Assembly: GCA_009746045.1 (NCBI GenBank)
Contig: RPFO01000131.1
Location: 381,551-443,550 of the forward strand
Reading direction: 5' to 3'
Length of the DNA stretch: 62,000 nucleotides
From: Mesostigma viride
Taxonomy: Eukaryota > Streptophyta > Mesostigmatophyceae > Mesostigmatales > Mesostigmataceae
A program made the translations under genes and the position numbers. Of this stretch, positions 9,203-19,200 are shown in pieces. The notes under the pieces were generated by a model, which worked only from the letters and a program-made list of their open reading frames with translations, was not told where the DNA came from and searched no databases. The stretch's first letter is position 1; the number at the start of each line of letters is the position of its first letter.

Positions 9203-12200
9203 TTACAGGTACACAGCCGCCTGCCGCCCGGCGCCGACGTCCATCTTGGCCTCGAGCTCGCAAAACAGGTACGATGTGCACGCCTCTCCAGCACCGTCCA
9301 CGCGCAGGGTAACGACCGCCGCAGTCCCGCGCAGGTCGAGTCCGCTCTGGTACTCGTTACCAGAACACGGCATGTTCAGGTGACAGGCCATGACAAAACT
9401 CTTGTTTTGCCAGTCAGAAGCTGTGATTCCGTCCTTGGCACATGACAATGAGTTCCCTTGGTCGTTGAATGCGCTCATGAGGTTGGTCCACGCCTCTGTC
9501 ACACCCATACGATACGCGGGAGACTGGTGCGATCCGTTAATGTCAAACTGGAACTGCATTTCATGTCCCACGTAGCTCCCACAAAAACCAGCATCTTCAT
9601 TAAAACAATAAGTGGAAGCATACATGTGACACTAATTGACATGCCCGGAGGCACGCCGTTCAAGGCCCTTCATGAAGTACGTTGCCCTAGAGGCAACCAA
9701 GACAAGGGTGGGTGGGTGGGGAGCAAAGAAAGAGGCCGACAAAACCAGCCAGAGCGGCTTTTAGTCGCAAAACCTCCCTTATCCCTAGCTAACTGACGTC
9801 ATTAAACCCTTATGTTTAGTGGATGCTAGTAAGACGCTAACCGTACAGACCGGGGGTAGAATATCCCGAATCTGCACGGCTAGTATTAAATAATGCGTAG
9901 GTTGTTCTTTTCAGGGGCACTGCACCTCACGCCCCGTTCCGCCCGGGTATAATCAACCCAAGCGCGGAACGCACATTTTATTTAATTCATTTTTCAACCA
10001 TGCACTATATTGCATCTACTAATCACAAAAGCTCTAGCCAAACAGCTACGAGTAAACACTGCGACCTATAAGCCGCTCATCCAGCGGCCTCTTGTTCCCG
10101 CATTCACGTATAGAAGAAACTCCGTTCAAAGAACCCCGATTCATGTCCCACGTAGCTCCCACAAAAACCAGCATCTTCATTAAAACAATAAGTGGAAGCA
10201 TACATGTGACACTAATTGACATGCCCGGAGGCACGCCGTTCAAGGCCCTTCATGAAGTACGTTGCCCAATCACCCCCGCCCTGGCTTTCCCTTGAAGCCG
10301 CACTCCACCTTGCTCGTTGTCACAAGTGACCGCCCTGCCGCAAAACGGGAGCCCCCCCACATCGGGAGGCGTGTGCCCGGCGGCTGTGGATGCATGGCCA
10401 GGCCCAAAAAGGCCCAGCGCATTTGCACTGCGATTGCGCACGGCCAGCCTATCATGACCCCTCTCGGGGCCCCGAGTCGGTACCGCTATGGCCGTCTCCC
10501 CATAGACCCGGGGTGCTTCGAGAAAAAACGTGGACCTAGCCCAGGCCCCGCCAGCCCGGATGCCCGAGGCCACAGCCCCAGGCACCTGGCTGAACGAGAG
10601 TCCGTTCAGCCAAGACCGCATTCCCCCCGAGGTTTCTATGCGTGGGGAAAAAATTTCTAGCTTAGACGCTTTTCCCATCGCCGTCCCCAGCCCCAACCAC
10701 CCCCCCTCGGCGGAAGGCAATTGCAAAGTTTGCTGGCCAGCAGCAATTTCCGAAGAAAAAGCCGCAGGCCGCGGACCGAGACACGGGTCGCCAGTGCCAG
10801 CCATCCGGCTCCAACCCGGGGTGCAAGCATCCCCAGGTACGGAGCACCAGCTCGCGCACTGGGCCGACCAAGCGACAGTTGAGCACCTGTCACGGCATCC
10901 GGCCCACCAAAGACCCCAAGCTGGGGAAAAGGTGCGGACCGGAGGTAATCTTTTTCTTTTCTTTTAGTTAACCGGGCGAGGAACTACGCCTGGCCGGTTA
11001 ACAACTGGAAGTCTCACCACTGGCCAAGTGGCCAGTGCAACCAGTGCTTTTGGGATTTTGCTCCGCAGCACCCATAGCTGCGGCTGCCGCCGCAACGACA
11101 ACGAGCAAAGAAAGAGGCCGACAAAACCAGCCAGAGCGGCTTTTAGTCGCAAAACCTCCCTTATCCCTAGCTAACTGACGTCATTAAACCCTTATGTTTA
11201 GTGGATGCTAGTAAGACGCTAACCGTACAGACCGGGGGTAGAATATCCCGAATCTGCACGGCTAGTATTAAATAATGCGTAGGTTGTTCTTTTCAGGGGC
11301 ACTGCACCTCACGCCCCGTTCCGCCCGGGTATAATCAACCCAAGCGCGGAACGCACATTTTATTTAATTCATTTTTCAACCATGCACTATATTGCATCTA
11401 CTAATCACAAAAGCTCTAGCCAAACAGCTACGAGTAAACACTGCGACCTATAAGCCGCTCATCCAGCGGCCTCTTGTTCCCGCATTCACGTATAGAAGAA
11501 ACTCCGTTCAAAGAACCCCGAATCTTTGTGCATAGCGGTATGGTCAAACATAATATCACCAGCGCCGTTTGCGATGTCCTTGTCTGATTCGACCTGGATA
11601 GCGAGAAGCTTGCTCGCGGATGCCGAAGAGAGAGTCGCCTTAATACTGTATGGCGCGGCACTGGCGGACTGCTTGGTCGACTGCCACGTCTTCCAGCGGA
11701 ACGGCAAGGTCCCGCCCTCGGCCAGCCGAGACGCAAAAATCTGTCCCACCAAGTCCTCCTGGAAACGGTACGTGTCGATAGAGAAGTGGATGTCGTCCAG
11801 CTTGAGCCCGGGGCCGGCACAGGCTGGGACGGCAGCGGCGCCGCCATCGACCGCGGCGACAGCCGCTCCAGGGATCATGACACTCCCGTCCATCAGCGTG
11901 ATCCTGATCTCGATTGGTGGGAAAAGACTGAGGTCAATTACCCGCGGGTCGCCAGACAGGAAACCGAGCCAGCTGTCGATAACTCCAGGGATGTTCGTGT
12001 GCGCGGCGACAGCTGCATCCGTCCTGGCGGTCAGCGCAACGGTGGTGGTGTCGTTCCCGGACCACCCTGCTGGGGCCTGCGAGTTGACATGACCGAGGCC
12101 GCCGTGAACGGTCAGAAGCGTGCGATATAGCTGGTGGTAGTCATTGATCGAATCGACGGACTGGCCACCTACCAACACCTCAAGACGCCTGATCAGCGAC

Positions 12201-12454
12201 GACGTGTATTTTGGGAAGTTGCAAAAGCCGGTCGTCGCCGCCTGAGACGCCTTGAAGTACATGGCGAAACTGTGCAGATCGGCGAACCCGCTCGTTGGCA
12301 GCCGGACAGCCACCACTGACCCGTGCTTGATACCGGAATTCGCGGACAATGTCGAGAGCTGTACGCGGGACGTAGAGTGCTGACCGAGCGCCTTGACGAT
12401 GTACTGCATCGACTTCGGGATCGCGCGATTGTACCAACTGCCGTCGGAAGCCAT
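9203..12454 (-). pseudogene. MCP: PLV major capsid protein, split by insertion
   Basis: The 5' part (12454 down to 11522, 311 codons) has the features of a PLV-type double jelly-roll capsid protein: an opening around residues 30-70 leading into a conserved PxxxxxxIRRLEVxxGGQxVDxIxxYxxLY-like region, then strand-rich sequence. The 3' part (9559 down to 9203, 118 codons plus stop) resumes in the same frame and ends in beta-strands typical of the second jelly-roll. Together they would give about 429 aa, within the usual PLV size. Between them lie 1962 bp of duplicated foreign DNA (9560-11521), whose reading frame stops 13 codons into the insertion. The N-terminal start directly follows the 94-aa gene in the leftward virion block. 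This is the shell protein of the particle. The assignment rests on order, neighbours and fold-like pattern, not on a database search. Confidence 0.8.
9560..11521. mobile_element. Duplicated insertion inside the capsid gene
   Basis: Layout on the plus strand: A (9560-9687), 33-bp linker, B (9721-10139), A' (10140-10267), C (10268-11102), B' (11103-11521). A and A' are 128-bp direct copies, and B and B' are 419-bp direct copies of identical length. This is a tandem duplication of an A-C-B unit in which the first copy has lost C. C is GC-rich without a recognisable domain. B carries GC-rich inverted repeats but no TG...CA ends. I could not assign the element to a class. Confidence 0.8.
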
Positions 12455-12492
12455 GGGAGCGTTGTATACCAGTCGATTAGATAATAATCTGG

Positions 12493-12777
12493 CTAGTGCA
12501 GGAACTGGCCTAAGAGCGGATTTGCTGCCTTGTGCGCGTCGACCTTGCGCTCAAGGGAAGACAGCGCGTCCAGTCCGGTTTTGGCGACACGGTAAGCCGT
12601 CCCTAGAATAGGAGAACTCTCGATCAACTTGCTCGGGACATGCCCGAGAGCCGCATCTGCAGCCCCCGCGGCCGCCTTTACAAAACGCGCGCCGTCGCCG
12701 ACTTTTCTAATGGCGTCCCCCGCAACATGTCCGATCTTGCGCACGGTGCTCACAACTTTTCCGAAGTTAAGCTTCAT
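12493..12777 (-). CDS. PLV small basic alanine-rich protein, 94 aa
   Basis: A short Ala/Lys/Val-rich protein with long predicted amphipathic helices (roughly residues 5-50 and 60-85), no cysteine and no charged cluster at the ends. Its start codon overlaps the stop of the minor capsid gene by 4 bp (12774-12777), so the two are probably co-transcribed, and the major capsid gene follows 38 bp later. Small amphipathic proteins in this place in other double-jelly-roll viruses act in membrane disruption or as cement proteins. That role is inferred from position and composition only. Confidence 0.7.
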   Translation of the reverse strand: MKLNFGKVVSTVRKIGHVAGDAIRKVGDGARFVKAAAGAADAALGHVPSKLIESSPILGTAYRVAKTGLDALSSLERKVDAHKAANPLLGQFLH

Positions 12778-13628
12778 TCGTTGTCGTCGTTTATATCTGA
12801 ACGTTGAGATATTCTTCTGGACGACATGACGTCCCCGCCCAACGCCATGTACTTCAAGATGCTCGCAATCTTTCGAGCCTCGACCCCTACGGCTTTCTGC
12901 GGCGATATACGAAAACTTAGCTGAACGACCCAGTCGCTATAAATTTGGATGGGGATATCGTCTTCGTCCAGCAGACGCAGGCTGATTGACCTGGGAGAAT
13001 CTCTCAAGTGCTGCCACAGAGGAGTCTGGGCTTGCCACACGATCGGCTCCAAGAACTTGCTAAGGTTGGGACAGCACGCAAGCAGACCACCATACACCGC
13101 CCCGTGAGTCGCGGACACAACATTCCCTCGCACGATGTCTGCGTACACGTAGACAGCTCGCAGACGCCCGTTCGTAACGGGCCGGTCGCTGACGACAACA
13201 AATTGGTCGTTTGACGGGTGAACGCCTGGCGTCAACCCCAGAACCCGCCCAACAGACTCGCCTACCATGAACTGGAACGGGGTACTGGCCGCGAACGTGT
13301 ACCGACTCATCGCTCGATCATAGGTGACAGCGAACGTGCTGTCGACTGTTTGCAGAGTCATCTCAATGTTGTGGCGGTTCTCGACGGTCGTCCACGACCC
13401 GACCGGCAACGAGACCGTGTGCGCAGTTGACGTTGTGACCTCGAACGAGTTGTTGTTGTTATTCACGTGTGTCTGCTCGAACGGGATCGTTAACAACGTC
13501 AGTCCTACGTCGTGATAATCCTCGAGCAGACCGGCTGGGATATCCCACGTCGGGTCATGAAGACCGCCCCTTGTCCGATTCTCCGTCCTTAGTGTCAGCG
13601 TCCTGCACTCCTGGATGTACTCCCTCAT
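12774..13628 (-). CDS. mCP: PLV minor capsid (penton-like) protein, 284 aa
   Basis: Intact 284-aa frame. The central part has strand-rich sequence with an FMVGExVGRVLGL motif near residues 118-130. The C-terminal third contains an LLDEDDxPIxxYSDWVVQLSF strand pair, a pattern I associate with the single jelly-roll penton proteins of polinton-like viruses and virophages, which occupy the fivefold vertices. An Asn run lies near residue 57. It sits directly upstream of the 94-aa gene and the major capsid gene, the usual adjacency of penton and shell genes. The start overlaps the 102-aa gene's 3' end by 74 bp. The alternative, another capsid-associated protein, is less likely. Confidence 0.75.
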   Translation of the reverse strand: MREYIQECRTLTLRTENRTRGGLHDPTWDIPAGLLEDYHDVGLTLLTIPFEQTHVNNNNNSFEVTTSTAHTVSLPVGSWTTVENRHNIEMTLQTVDSTFAVTYDRAMSRYTFAASTPFQFMVGESVGRVLGLTPGVHPSNDQFVVVSDRPVTNGRLRAVYVYADIVRGNVVSATHGAVYGGLLACCPNLSKFLEPIVWQAQTPLWQHLRDSPRSISLRLLDEDDIPIQIYSDWVVQLSFRISPQKAVGVEARKIASILKYMALGGDVMSSRRISQRSDINDDNE

Positions 13629-13863
13629 TCTGTACTACGACTATATCAGAAGTTATTTGGTTGCTACCGTGGATGGTAACCTTGCAATCCACGCCGGAAA
13701 GACCTCGCGCTTTCCTCTTGAGGGTCCGCTTTTCCTTACCGGTCATAGGCTTGCTTCGACAGTACAGCACGGCTGCCTCGATAAACTCGCGTGGTATGTC
13801 AGGGTTCAGTATCATCCACTGGGCGACCTGTAGCATCTCAGCATCGGACAGCGTGGAAACCAT
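13555..13863 (-). CDS. PLV hypothetical protein, 102 aa
   Basis: Unrecognised soluble protein: a helical N-terminal half (residues 1-45) followed by a Lys/Arg cluster (about residues 40-55) and an acidic, polar tail. It overlaps the 5' end of the penton gene by 74 bp in another frame and is the next ORF after the zinc-finger protein in the leftward block. The basic patch could bind nucleic acid. No function is claimed. Confidence 0.5.
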   Translation of the reverse strand: MVSTLSDAEMLQVAQWMILNPDIPREFIEAAVLYCRSKPMTGKEKRTLKRKARGLSGVDCKVTIHGSNQITSDIVVVQNEGVHPGVQDADTKDGESDKGRSS

Positions 13864-13882
13864 CGCGTCGTTTTCTGTTTGC

Positions 13883-14446
13883 TTAGAAATTTATTCGCGA
13901 GCTCGGGCCAGATCCTTTATCGCCTACAGGGACACCTTCTGTCATGTGGTGCTTGTCCCGTAAGTGGATTTCACGGTTTCGCTCGCTGACAAAGGAACTC
14001 TTGCACCCGGGAGCCGTGCATTTCAGCCTGTTAGCGTAATCGACGACAGGCCTTCTCCTGCGAACAGGAGTTCTAGTAGCCGCTTCGCTCGCAGCCGGTG
14101 GAGGCGCCGAACCGACGATCTCCACGCGAAGAGGCTCGTCCGACCCTGCGCCAAGGGTAGCCGCCGGCTCTGGACTTTGCACTGAGACCGGTTTCGCGTC
14201 GTAGGCGGACAGCGGAGGATAGACGACAGGTCGAGAGTTTGCTGCGAGAGCCGCCATGAACATCGCGTCTTTGAATCCTCTTACCTCCGCGACTTTGCCT
14301 TTCTTCGCGGGACGGGTCACAGGAGTCGAGTGGATGATGATCGAGTTCGTCATCGCGGTTGTCGCCGACTTTCGCGGAGGCGCGCGGGATTTGCGCGTGG
14401 GTTTCGATGTCTTTTTGGCAGAGCGTTTGACAGTTTTTCGAGTCAT
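13883..14446 (-). CDS. PLV basic C2H2 zinc-finger protein
   Basis: About 187 aa from the ATG at 14446; an upstream ATG at 14482 would overlap the neighbouring 1069-aa gene by 8 bp and add 12 residues, so the later start is preferred. The N-terminal 30 residues are Lys/Arg/Thr rich, resembling viral core or protamine-like tails. A C2H2 finger near the C-terminus has the spacing C-x4-C-x12-H-x4-H. A proline/alanine-rich linker separates the two. Likely a DNA-binding virion or regulatory protein. It sits in the virion block, which favours packaging of DNA over transcriptional control. Confidence 0.7.
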   Translation of the reverse strand: MTRKTVKRSAKKTSKPTRKSRAPPRKSATTAMTNSIIIHSTPVTRPAKKGKVAEVRGFKDAMFMAALAANSRPVVYPPLSAYDAKPVSVQSPEPAATLGAGSDEPLRVEIVGSAPPPAASEAATRTPVRRRRPVVDYANRLKCTAPGCKSSFVSERNREIHLRDKHHMTEGVPVGDKGSGPSSRINF

Positions 14447-14474
14447 GGTGGGTCCTTTAAACATGCAGAGATAT

Positions 14475-17400
14475 TTAAACAAGCCACGTGACCGCGGCGT
14501 AGATCTCTCCGCTCATAGATACCCCAGACCTCGAACGGCAACTCTCAAGGTATGGCTCGATGTACGCGACTGCGCTGCCGGACCCAAGCGTTTTGTCGAC
14601 GCGCAAAAGTATCTCGTAAACGCCGTCGATTTCGTCATACCCAGGCGCGACACGCCACGATGGGCCTACGATGAGTCTGCCGGAACTCCCAGGCTGGTAC
14701 ACGAGGTCGAGAGCATTTGCGAGCAGTCGATACGGGTGCCCGATATCAAGCAAGGCCGGCGCTCCGTGCGTGAATTCTACGCGGCAATAGAACTCGTCGA
14801 GAGTGGTCGCGGCTGGAACAAGGTCTCCGTTACCGTCGCGAAAACTCATGACGCCCTGAGGACCTAGCTCCCACAGCTCGGGCTGCATGTAATCGTACGC
14901 GACGGTCCGCATCCCGTGGATGGAAAACGGAACTCGTCTGGCTTCTCGCGCGTCTGTGTACACGCACTCGTCGAGCGCCGTTATGAGCCCGACTTCTGTC
15001 GGTCCCTCCCCAAAAAACCTGGCCATCGAAATGTCCATGAAGACTCCGTCGGGGCCGCCGACAAGGGACGACGACCTAACTTCAAACGTTGCCGTAAAAA
15101 GATGACTAAATTCGCATCGGAAAGGTGTCGCGACCAACACGGAAAACTGGACGTACGGGATATCCCCCACAAACCCGTGACCTATCGTCGAGACCCCGCT
15201 TTCCCAGTCAGACCCCTTGGCGAGAGCGATAGGACGCTCGCTGATGCCGTATAGCAGTGTGTCATCGTACAGTAGACGGACTTCGAATCGATTGATCACG
15301 GGACGATCCGGTAACACCCCATACACCTGCACGGAATAGCTCGTGAGAGGGGTAGCATGGTTGTATGGAGGAAATTTACAGACCGCGTGGACGATGTTGT
15401 CCTTCGACGCTACGATTTCCGCGCGGTAGAGGTTTGTTTCGCCTGGGACTGGCGATGAAGTCATGTAATTCCCAAGTATGCTGCATTCCCGGGGCGACGT
15501 GCCCCTGTGAGTGAGACTGATCGTATCTCCGGACGAAAGGTAGAGACCAGTTGGGTTTGTAGTCGTCAAGGAAACGAACTCGGCGTCGTTTGTTTTGTCC
15601 ACCAACTCGCATGCGTTAAGAATCGTTTGGTCGGCGCTGTCTAGATGGAACACGATCCGCAGCTGTCCCGGCGCATACGGATCCACGATCCCTGTTGGAG
15701 ACGCGGCGAACACCCCGCTAATCCCGTTCGTTAGCTTCGTCATGCTGCCAAGTCCAGTCGGAGCCCAGTAGGAAATGTATCTCTCGATGAGCCCATCCGA
15801 CCGTCGCCGGAACGCAATCCAGAAATTTGTCTTGCTGGCCCATGTCGCGTTTAGAGCGTGCTGTGTCGCCACTTTTCTGTTCTGGTACACGCCGACTGTT
15901 CCGTTTGTCTTGTCTATGTTCACGCCGCACACCGACCACCAATTATCAGCTGCTCCTTGGTTCCTCCAGCAATCGTGGCCATCCGTAAACGCTGGGTGGT
16001 ACTTACCCGTTATGTCGTTGTGGTCAGAAAGCGAGACGAAAGCGGTACCAGACGGAACGACCAGTTCGAAGCATATCAGGAACGGTCCGTCGATCTCCTC
16101 GTCGGTAAAAATGACACACTTTGACGGCGGCGTGGTGTCGTCTGTCGAGATCGCGTGGAAACTCGACGAAACAGGCGAATATAGGTACTGATAATGCGAC
16201 GGTTGCAGAGTCGTCGCGACGTCCCGCGAGAACCGTAGCAGACTATTAAACGTTGCAGAGGGCCCGCTGACCGTCACGGTATCTCCCGTTATGTTTGGCG
16301 AATCTCTCGGACACGCAAACCGCGGAACAACCTGGACCTCTCGCATTGTCGCGTCTTCGAGAAGACAGTTTACAACCCCGGCGCCTGTTACGTATCCCTT
16401 ACTATCCCAATCCACGAACACCTCGTAATTCGTCGGCGTCTGCGTGCTGTCGCCCCATCCAGTGGCGTAGTCTGCGTACATCTGCACGCCGATCCGGGCC
16501 GGCGCAGTCGTCGAAAAAAAACGGCTTGGTGACCGAATCGCCGGGACGAGCGGGTCTGTCTTCACAATACCGAGGATCGCCCCCTTTTTCTGAGTAGTCG
16601 AGGTTGTCAGGCTGCCGTTATCGTACACGGTCACATTGGCCGACAAGTACTTTCCGCCATCCGCCGAGGACAGCGAGCAAATCACTGCGTCCTCTCCTCG
16701 AAGACCGCCGTCAACGTCAAGCCGCACGCTTCCATCTGCACTAGTCACGGTCGTTTCGTCGACTTTCCAAGATATGGGTAGTTTTTTCTGGTACGCGAAC
16801 GGCGTGGTGTTCTGGATCCCTAGCTTTAGCGTCGGGATAGTCCCCTCGCCAATCAAGACCCAGGACTTGTGGCTCGTGGAATCGTTCCAGTACACACCGT
16901 TCACCGGGTCGATGCTACCTATATCCCATGCAGTCAAAGGGTCGTACACGCGCGTGATGTGGAAACTACTAGAGAGCGGCCGCATGATGTTCAAATCCCG
17001 GAACGTGGCGAACCCTATATCGGTGAACGACATGCGTTTTCCAAAGTACATAGGACCGAAATGGATGTCGTCCAGATACGGGCCTTCCACGTTCTGGCTA
17101 GTGTCCCACGGGTCGTATACGCCAAGAACACTGACCTTGTACGTGCAGACACCCGTGCCGTCACCGCCCGAGACAGTGTATGGCAGCATGACGCGGATGT
17201 CCTGGTTGTTTGAAATTGTGAATTCGTAACCTGGCGGCGATAGAGTGCCATCCTCGTATCGGATACGGAACGGTCCACCGGGATTTGATAGCATAGTAAC
17301 CCCTATATCGTGTCTGTCAAACAGCCACTCGATCTGGTACCGCGTCAGAATCCTGTCGGCGACTATCTCGGAGTTGCCAATCCACAAGGACGCTAGACGA

Positions 17401-17684
17401 ATCCATTCAGCGACTATTCCGCCGTCGACTTCTAGCAATCCACTCGTCGCACCAGTCGTTACCGCCGTAGAGCTTGTGTATTCGTCGCCCAGCCGGACGC
17501 GCGTAGGAGCGCTTGGAAATACATATCGCACCCCGTCAACGGTGACATGAGAGTCAAACGGGTGGACCACTAGCTGGAGAGTCTGTATATCGCTTTCTAC
17601 GTCTGTTATCCGTTCGTCCACCGCGTCGTCCGCTAGCCCAGTTGCCAGGTTGAAACTGGATGGGTTCGAGCTAACAACGACCAT
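14475..17684 (-). CDS. PLV giant virion-surface-like protein, 1069 aa
   Basis: The longest intact frame of the window. The N-terminus has a short coiled-coil-like segment (about residues 20-40); the rest is beta-rich, with many Asp/Gly/Thr turns, about 3.2 kb without a stop. A section around residues 500-660 has alternating Trp/Tyr/Phe strands resembling lectin or SPRY-like sandwiches, but I cannot name a family. No transmembrane segment is evident. It is the first gene of the leftward block, starting at the 40-bp divergent spacer, so it is probably expressed with capsid genes. Fibre, spike or tape-like roles are all possible. That it is undamaged while the capsid gene is broken suggests recent decay or selective retention. 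Confidence 0.75.
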   Translation of the reverse strand: MVVVSSNPSSFNLATGLADDAVDERITDVESDIQTLQLVVHPFDSHVTVDGVRYVFPSAPTRVRLGDEYTSSTAVTTGATSGLLEVDGGIVAEWIRLASLWIGNSEIVADRILTRYQIEWLFDRHDIGVTMLSNPGGPFRIRYEDGTLSPPGYEFTISNNQDIRVMLPYTVSGGDGTGVCTYKVSVLGVYDPWDTSQNVEGPYLDDIHFGPMYFGKRMSFTDIGFATFRDLNIMRPLSSSFHITRVYDPLTAWDIGSIDPVNGVYWNDSTSHKSWVLIGEGTIPTLKLGIQNTTPFAYQKKLPISWKVDETTVTSADGSVRLDVDGGLRGEDAVICSLSSADGGKYLSANVTVYDNGSLTTSTTQKKGAILGIVKTDPLVPAIRSPSRFFSTTAPARIGVQMYADYATGWGDSTQTPTNYEVFVDWDSKGYVTGAGVVNCLLEDATMREVQVVPRFACPRDSPNITGDTVTVSGPSATFNSLLRFSRDVATTLQPSHYQYLYSPVSSSFHAISTDDTTPPSKCVIFTDEEIDGPFLICFELVVPSGTAFVSLSDHNDITGKYHPAFTDGHDCWRNQGAADNWWSVCGVNIDKTNGTVGVYQNRKVATQHALNATWASKTNFWIAFRRRSDGLIERYISYWAPTGLGSMTKLTNGISGVFAASPTGIVDPYAPGQLRIVFHLDSADQTILNACELVDKTNDAEFVSLTTTNPTGLYLSSGDTISLTHRGTSPRECSILGNYMTSSPVPGETNLYRAEIVASKDNIVHAVCKFPPYNHATPLTSYSVQVYGVLPDRPVINRFEVRLLYDDTLLYGISERPIALAKGSDWESGVSTIGHGFVGDIPYVQFSVLVATPFRCEFSHLFTATFEVRSSSLVGGPDGVFMDISMARFFGEGPTEVGLITALDECVYTDAREARRVPFSIHGMRTVAYDYMQPELWELGPQGVMSFRDGNGDLVPAATTLDEFYCRVEFTHGAPALLDIGHPYRLLANALDLVYQPGSSGRLIVGPSWRVAPGYDEIDGVYEILLRVDKTLGSGSAVAYIEPYLESCRSRSGVSMSGEIYAAVTWLV

Positions 17685-17724
17685 CTCTTTATGAATAATA
17701 TCTCACATTAAAAGTATAGCTTCC
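17685..17724. promoter_or_regulatory. Divergent promoter spacer of the PLV
   Basis: Only 40 bp separate the starts of the leftward 1069-aa gene and the rightward 180-aa gene. The spacer is AT-rich (TTTATGAATAATAT and ATTAAAAGTATA). It must carry the start signals of both gene blocks unless promoters lie inside coding sequence. No defined motif can be assigned. Confidence 0.5.
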
Positions 17725-18267
17725 ATGGATCAGGTCCCAGACGCTCCAGATTCGCCAAAGACCCCCGTCGCGTCCGACACGGAACCTGCGCCACAGCAGG
17801 AACCAGCGAAGTCTGTGGAGGTCCAAGCCCCTCCCGCGAAGGGCCGCAAGGGGCCTCGACTAACTGACGAACAGCGGGCGGCTCTCCGCGAGAAGATGCG
17901 GCCATACCATCAAAAACGCAACGAGGAGCGCGCGAAGAAACGGCAGGAGGAGCGAGAAGCTGAAATTACTAAGCGGAAGGTGCTGGAGAAGGAACTCGAA
18001 ATCCAAAGACAACGTCTGGTCGAGCTCGAGATGGAAGAAAAGCGAAATAAGTACCGCATCGAGCGACTGTTGGCCGCTGAAGAGGTGGCATCGACGCCTT
18101 TAGACACACCACGCCCTCGCCGCGGTCGTAAGCCGAAATCCGAGATCGAACAAGAGGAACGCGAACGGGCCGCGAACCCAGTGCCGAATGTGCGGACTAC
18201 GACGCCTTATGAGCAGAAGATGCTCGCTATTCGCGCGTCTTTGCTAGCCAGTCTGAATGACGATTAA
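17725..18267 (+). CDS. PLV coiled-coil protein with AT-hook, 180 aa
   Basis: First gene of the rightward block. Residues 1-45 are Pro/Ala/Glu rich; residues 50-125 form a highly charged Glu/Arg/Lys heptad-like coiled coil; around residue 130 there is an AT-hook core (P-R-R-G-R-K-P) that would bind the minor groove of AT-rich DNA; the tail is polar. It precedes the packaging ATPase, with 12 bp between its stop and the ATPase ATG at 18290. A DNA-binding or terminase-accessory role is plausible but unproven. Confidence 0.7.
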   Translation: MDQVPDAPDSPKTPVASDTEPAPQQEPAKSVEVQAPPAKGRKGPRLTDEQRAALREKMRPYHQKRNEERAKKRQEEREAEITKRKVLEKELEIQRQRLVELEMEEKRNKYRIERLLAAEEVASTPLDTPRPRRGRKPKSEIEQEERERAANPVPNVRTTTPYEQKMLAIRASLLASLNDD

Positions 18268-18289
18268 AATCTATCCTATTTGTAATAAA

Positions 18290-19174
18290 ATGACGATCAT
18301 TGAAAGCGTTCACATCGAGACTCCCCTAGCAAACAAGGATTTAAAGGTCAAATATGCGAAGGCTCGCCAGGTCCCAGCAAACGCACCGAGGCTTCATTTT
18401 ATCGCTAGTTTCGTCGGAATGAGAGGGACTGGGAAAACGACAAGCGCGATTAACATGCTAAAGGCTTATTTCGACGCTCACTCGTTTGATAAGCTCTACC
18501 TCATTTCGGGGTCCGCCACGACAGAGCCGAAATACAAGCTGTTGCCGACCCCTTCCATGACCATGGAAACCTATACGGACGACAATTTCAACAAGATGGT
18601 CTCGGATATCAAGAAGGACCTGGAAGGGTATGAGGAGTACCAACGAGATCTCGCGATATGGGAAAAATTCAAGAAAGACTACCTAGATGGCGAAAAGACG
18701 GAGGACGACATGGACCTCAACATGTACCTGACCCTTGACAGACTCCAATTCAAAGAGCCAGAAACACGATTTCGATACGGGCCTCCATCATCTGTCATTT
18801 TAGTCGACGACATGGCAGGGTCGAAACTGTATCGCTCAGACTCTAAAGGACCTGTCTCGAGTTTCGCGTTCAAACATCGACACCTCTTGACGTCCATGGT
18901 ATTCGTGAACCAGTCGTTCACGTCGGCTGGCGTACCAAGGTCAGTGCGCGCAAATGTTTCGTTTCTCGTATTGTTTCGTACGAAGGACCGGCGAGCCTCG
19001 CGACAGATCGCGGAGGAAAGCGCAGGACACACATCGCCCGAGGATTTCCTCGCGCTGTGGGAATTCGCGACGAAAGACAGTCCTCACGACTTTCTTGCGG
19101 TTGACAACGACGAACCCGATGATTCGAAACGATACCGGAAAAACTTCGACCACTTTCTCGTACTGAAAAAATAA
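18290..19174 (+). CDS. PLV genome-packaging ATPase (A32/FtsK-HerA type)
   Basis: 294 aa from the ATG at 18290; an upstream in-frame ATG at 18257 lies inside the previous gene and is less likely. Walker A is G-M-R-G-T-G-K-T-T at residues 43-51. Walker B is V-I-L-V-D-D-M-A-G at 169-177, with the Asp pair that typifies A32-like packaging ATPases. It is followed by a sensor-like FVNQSF segment about 40 residues on. Such ATPases pump viral DNA into double-jelly-roll capsids. The gene is intact and is one of the strongest marks that the element is a virus rather than a plain transposon. It follows the coiled-coil/AT-hook gene and precedes another AT-hook gene. Confidence 0.9.
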   Translation: MTIIESVHIETPLANKDLKVKYAKARQVPANAPRLHFIASFVGMRGTGKTTSAINMLKAYFDAHSFDKLYLISGSATTEPKYKLLPTPSMTMETYTDDNFNKMVSDIKKDLEGYEEYQRDLAIWEKFKKDYLDGEKTEDDMDLNMYLTLDRLQFKEPETRFRYGPPSSVILVDDMAGSKLYRSDSKGPVSSFAFKHRHLLTSMVFVNQSFTSAGVPRSVRANVSFLVLFRTKDRRASRQIAEESAGHTSPEDFLALWEFATKDSPHDFLAVDNDEPDDSKRYRKNFDHFLVLKK

Positions 19175-19200
19175 TCTGTGCTGTATTGTATACGTTGCAA

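Noticed and set aside
10250-10804. 184-codon minus-strand ORF in segment C of the capsid insertion
   Set aside because: An equally long plus-strand frame overlaps it; the sequence is GC-rich without any recognisable domain.
9721-11521. LTR retrotransposon in the capsid gene, because of the 419-bp direct repeats
   Set aside because: The repeats lack TG...CA ends, a primer-binding site and any gag/pol trace, and the A/A' copies show a tandem duplication instead.
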